Source: Acorus gramineus (Eukaryota; Streptophyta; Magnoliopsida; Acorales; Acoraceae). From it: a DNA stretch of 64,000 nucleotides. The notes beneath the pieces were generated by a model. It did not search any database and was not told the origin of the DNA. It was given only the letters and a program-made list of their open reading frames with translations. This document shows, one piece after another, positions 61,226 to 64,000 of this stretch; within the stretch, counting starts at the first letter, position 1, and every line of letters begins with the position of its first letter. The stretch spans positions 28,431,385 through 28,495,384 of the forward strand of contig CM060850.1 in the NCBI GenBank assembly GCA_030737835.1. Reading direction: 5' to 3'. The position numbers and the translations under genes were made by a program.

Positions 61226-62176
61226 AGCTTCAGTTTCATCGCCCTCCTGTGGCTTTGGCTCCTTCACAGCAGTTAAATTCTGTAAGTAGGAGTAGGATGG
61301 ATTGGAGTTTGAGGGCGGACTCGGATTGCTTATCCTGCTCGCAAGGAAGCGGCGAATTAATCCCCTAAGGAATGGTGCCATGGTGTCTGGTTCGTGTTCT
61401 AGGTAATACATTATTCCTCCCATGCACATGCAAAATAAAGCAACCTGCAAACAATAATAATAATAATAATTAAGTTGTATCAGATTCATATGACGAATGA
61501 AAAATTTGCCAATATATTTGTCTGACAGATTTCTTGGACAAAACAGTAGAACCATCCACAGAGCCAGTAATAAGAGCCATAAAGAGTGTATATGGATAGT
61601 GATTATACTAATATGATGATATTGCACACTTGACAAGCAACAAACAAACAAACAAAACTGTTCCACTTGGAATTCCCATTGTAGGATCCACGGTATTCCA
61701 GTTTGATTATGATATTTTAATAAGTCAATATAATAAATCAAACTAAAATTTCTTCCATATATAATCATTTGAACAGGCAAGGAATATTACCTCAGCATTT
61801 TTAATATCTGGAAAAATACGGCGGTTCACTAAAATATACCACAATGAATCTCCAGCTCGAGGAAGAACATATAGAGCTAACTCTCCTCGTCTGGTTTTCT
61901 TCTCTAGAAGTACTGAAAGTGCGGCTATGCCACCGGCAAACCAGTAGAGAAGTTTGTGATCCTTCACTGCCACCTTTCTATGCAAACATATGACAGCCTT
62001 GTATGACATGGGAAAGCATAATTAGAACACGAGTCTTGAAGTTCATGCGAAGGTAAAACATGTAAAATTAAATGATTGATTACCTGGAAGATTCCAACAA
62101 AGGCTGACAAGAATGTGGTAGAGCGAACCGCGCCCTTAAGAGCATGCCAAGAGGTCCAGAAAGGGGAATCCAAGAA
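61181..62176 (-). CDS. TMEM135-like membrane protein, last three visible exons (5' end beyond the window)
   Basis: Minus-strand exons 62176-62084, 61997-61791 and 61444-61181 join in phase 0 (CAG|GT, AAG|GCT and GAG|GT, GCAG|GTT borders) to give the C-terminal 187 residues: FLDSPFWTSWHALKGAVRS, KLLYWFAGGIAALSVLLEKK, RRGELALYVLPRAGDSLWY and MAPFLRGLIRRFL, then a polar tail ending NLESIPGL. Hydrophobic helices alternate with basic loops. The RRGELALYVLPRA block is typical of TMEM135, a Tim17-related protein of peroxisomes and mitochondria linked to organelle dynamics and lipid handling. Earlier exons must lie further right; a possible one ends at a GTAAGT donor near 63770 (SKADASSIIY), but I cannot confirm it. 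The family name is from memory and moderately sure. Confidence 0.75.
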
Positions 62177-62459
62177 CTGTTGTGCATAGATGAAATGAAT
62201 GATTGTTAACATACAGTTCTCATAGATGGATAAACTAGAGCAAATTAAAAAAAATGAGATGTTCTGGGAAAAAATTAAAATGTTGGGGGATCAATGCACA
62301 ATACCAATGCAACATTGGAGCAAACAAAATGTGACTTAATCATGAGTCCTGGTTGCAACAACAGGCATTTTAAAAAAAATAGTCATACTTGTACGACAGG
62401 AACACTAAAAAATTCTAAGATGCTAGATACAAAATGAGAACATGTGCATTTATCATTAG

Positions 62460-63073
62460 CATAGTTGTGTGGGCCATATGGGCCTAGGCATTCATCCACC
62501 TAGTCAGCAGCGCCTAGACTCTTGTATAGCCACCAGGCACGCATGTACCTAGGCCTAATAAATGGATCGAGCGGACGCTTAATGAACCTAGCTCAATGTC
62601 TAATTAAAACAAATAATTAGCTAGGATTTAATTAAATAACATGAACAGATATCTAACCTAATTGTTTTGACTAAAAAAAACTAACTTTTTCAATATATCA
62701 CTCATTGACTTATGACAAAGAAAGTCAATATCCATTTCAAATGTGTTGATCAACCAATTTAATAGTCATATGGGCCATAACCAATAGGGTATTGATGTTC
62801 TCATTTTTTACTATCCAACAAGCCACAACAAATAGAGAAAGTAATCCCCCAACCTGCATTCTAAGTTCTAACCTTATACTTTTCATTTATAAATATAATA
62901 TTTTCATTTCAAGTTCCCTTGTAGAAAAAATAAAGCATGAATAATTAGAGAATTAGCATTATTAAGATCATCATCTTATAATATATATGTGTAATTAAAC
63001 GTTGCCTAGGCATACCTAGGTGGCTCGGCGCATGGCCACCGTCTAGGCTCGCATAGCTACCTAGACAACTATG
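62460..63073. mobile_element. hAT-type MITE with exact 8-base target duplication, CCTAGGC family
   Basis: The ends CATAGTTGT and ACAACTATG are perfect inverted repeats, and ATCATTAG is duplicated exactly on both sides (62452-62459 and 63074-63081). The 614-base interior carries CCTAGGC words near both ends and AT-rich sequence between. It lies upstream of the recognised TMEM135-like exons, probably in an intron. Confidence 0.88.
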
Positions 63074-63081
63074 ATCATTAG

Positions 63082-64000
63082 GAACCTAGATGAGAACCCT
63101 GTAAGCCAGAGCAAAATACCATCTCGATCCATGGATGCTATTATATAAAGCACTAACATGCGTTAATACATTATATCACAATCATTTATATTTATCAATT
63201 GCTAAACAACTAGATGGTAAGAATTTGCATTTGGGAAAATGCAGTTATGTAGTTTAATACAAAAACAGAGGCAAACAGATCATTTAAAATGTTTTCCAAT
63301 TCTTCGGATAAAAACATGCGATGCACTCAAAAACATGAATATTCAAGCACGATCATAGTAGTGGTGATACATAATTTCATCAAAGAATGGAAAGAATGGA
63401 AAGATGAACACATGTTATAATTTTGAATAACGGAAAGATGAAATGTATGACTCCTAATAAGTAGGAATTATATGATCCAGACGACATGAAGAACCTTATG
63501 CAATGCAGCAGTGGATCAGCTTGAACTGTGATTTCATATGATTAAATAGAAGTTAAAGAAGAAAATATCATTGCATCAGACAAAGTGCCTACAAAGGACT
63601 TCTCAGATACACTATATAAAGGCTCAAGCCTCACAAAATCATTTTATTCATGAACCACCTCACAAAAAGATGATGACATGGTTTGCAATCAGACACACAT
63701 GATCAAAGACCCAAATGCATTTGTTAGAAAATTATACTTACCGTGACATATTCAATGTACACAAACAAACTTACATATATGATAGAGGATGCATCAGCCT
63801 TGCTCATGTTATCATGTAAATGAATCAAAATACAAACAACACAATTGATAGAAGCAAAGGTAACAGGATACAAGGAGGATTCAGAAAGTAAAGGAGTATA
63901 CTGGATAAAGGTGGCATATAATATTTTGTAGAAATCTCTCATTTAGTGTAATCAAATAGAAATAATCAATTTACATATTGTTCACTAGGTCCCTTTAATA
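63082..64000. other. Probable intron sequence of the TMEM135-like gene
   Basis: The sequence is AT-rich. Two GTAAGT donors on the minus strand (about 63738 and 63770) mark a possible further exon, but its start and reading are uncertain. Confidence 0.35.

Noticed and set aside
1-64000. CRISPR arrays, operons, bacterial features, tRNA or rRNA genes
   Set aside because: None is seen; the direct repeats present are transposon parts or simple duplications, and no cloverleaf beyond SINE remnants was recognised.

Overview
This is a nuclear window from a flowering plant. It has spliced genes with GT-AG introns, plant-only families (P-class PPR, U-type cyclin, SUVH), AT-rich gaps and many transposons. 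Several first exons are much richer in GC than the later exons (KH gene, cyclin, USB1, HisRS remnant), which is common in monocots, but I cannot name the species.

Host genes, left to right: an unidentified partial gene leaving the left edge (minus); a plastid-type PPR gene, 3281-6863 (+); a CYCU4-type cyclin, 11654-13870 (+); an intronless SUVH5/6-type histone H3K9 methyltransferase, 33390-35156 (+); a secreted glycine-rich protein, 37509-37982 (-); a PEPPER-like triple-KH RNA-binding protein in six exons, 44121-51048 (+); an unprocessed histidyl-tRNA synthetase pseudogene lacking its catalytic middle, 51807-54530 (+); the U6 snRNA exonuclease USB1 in six exons, 57241-59962 (+); and the last three exons of a TMEM135-like membrane protein (-) that runs off the right edge. 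I see no operon-like or pathway link, except that the KH protein and USB1 both act on RNA.

Mobile DNA fills the gaps. A broken Ty1/copia element (23134-31119, target duplication ATATT) carries a nested terminal-inverted-repeat transposon that appears to have captured part of a CTNNBL1-like splicing-factor gene. A second inverted-repeat element (18226-19401) carries a decayed FRIGIDA-like fragment. Also present are a 5'-truncated LINE with a 13-base target duplication, two hAT-type miniature elements with exact 8-base duplications, two copies of one long-inverted-repeat MITE family, two roughly 1-kb foldback elements, a Helitron-like 3' end, two copies of one SINE family, and several LINE tails.

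The most striking observation is a nearly full-length U6 snRNA-like sequence lying antisense in intron 2 of USB1, the gene whose enzyme trims the U6 snRNA 3' end. The USB1 pre-mRNA would therefore carry about 78 nt complementary to the RNA its product matures.
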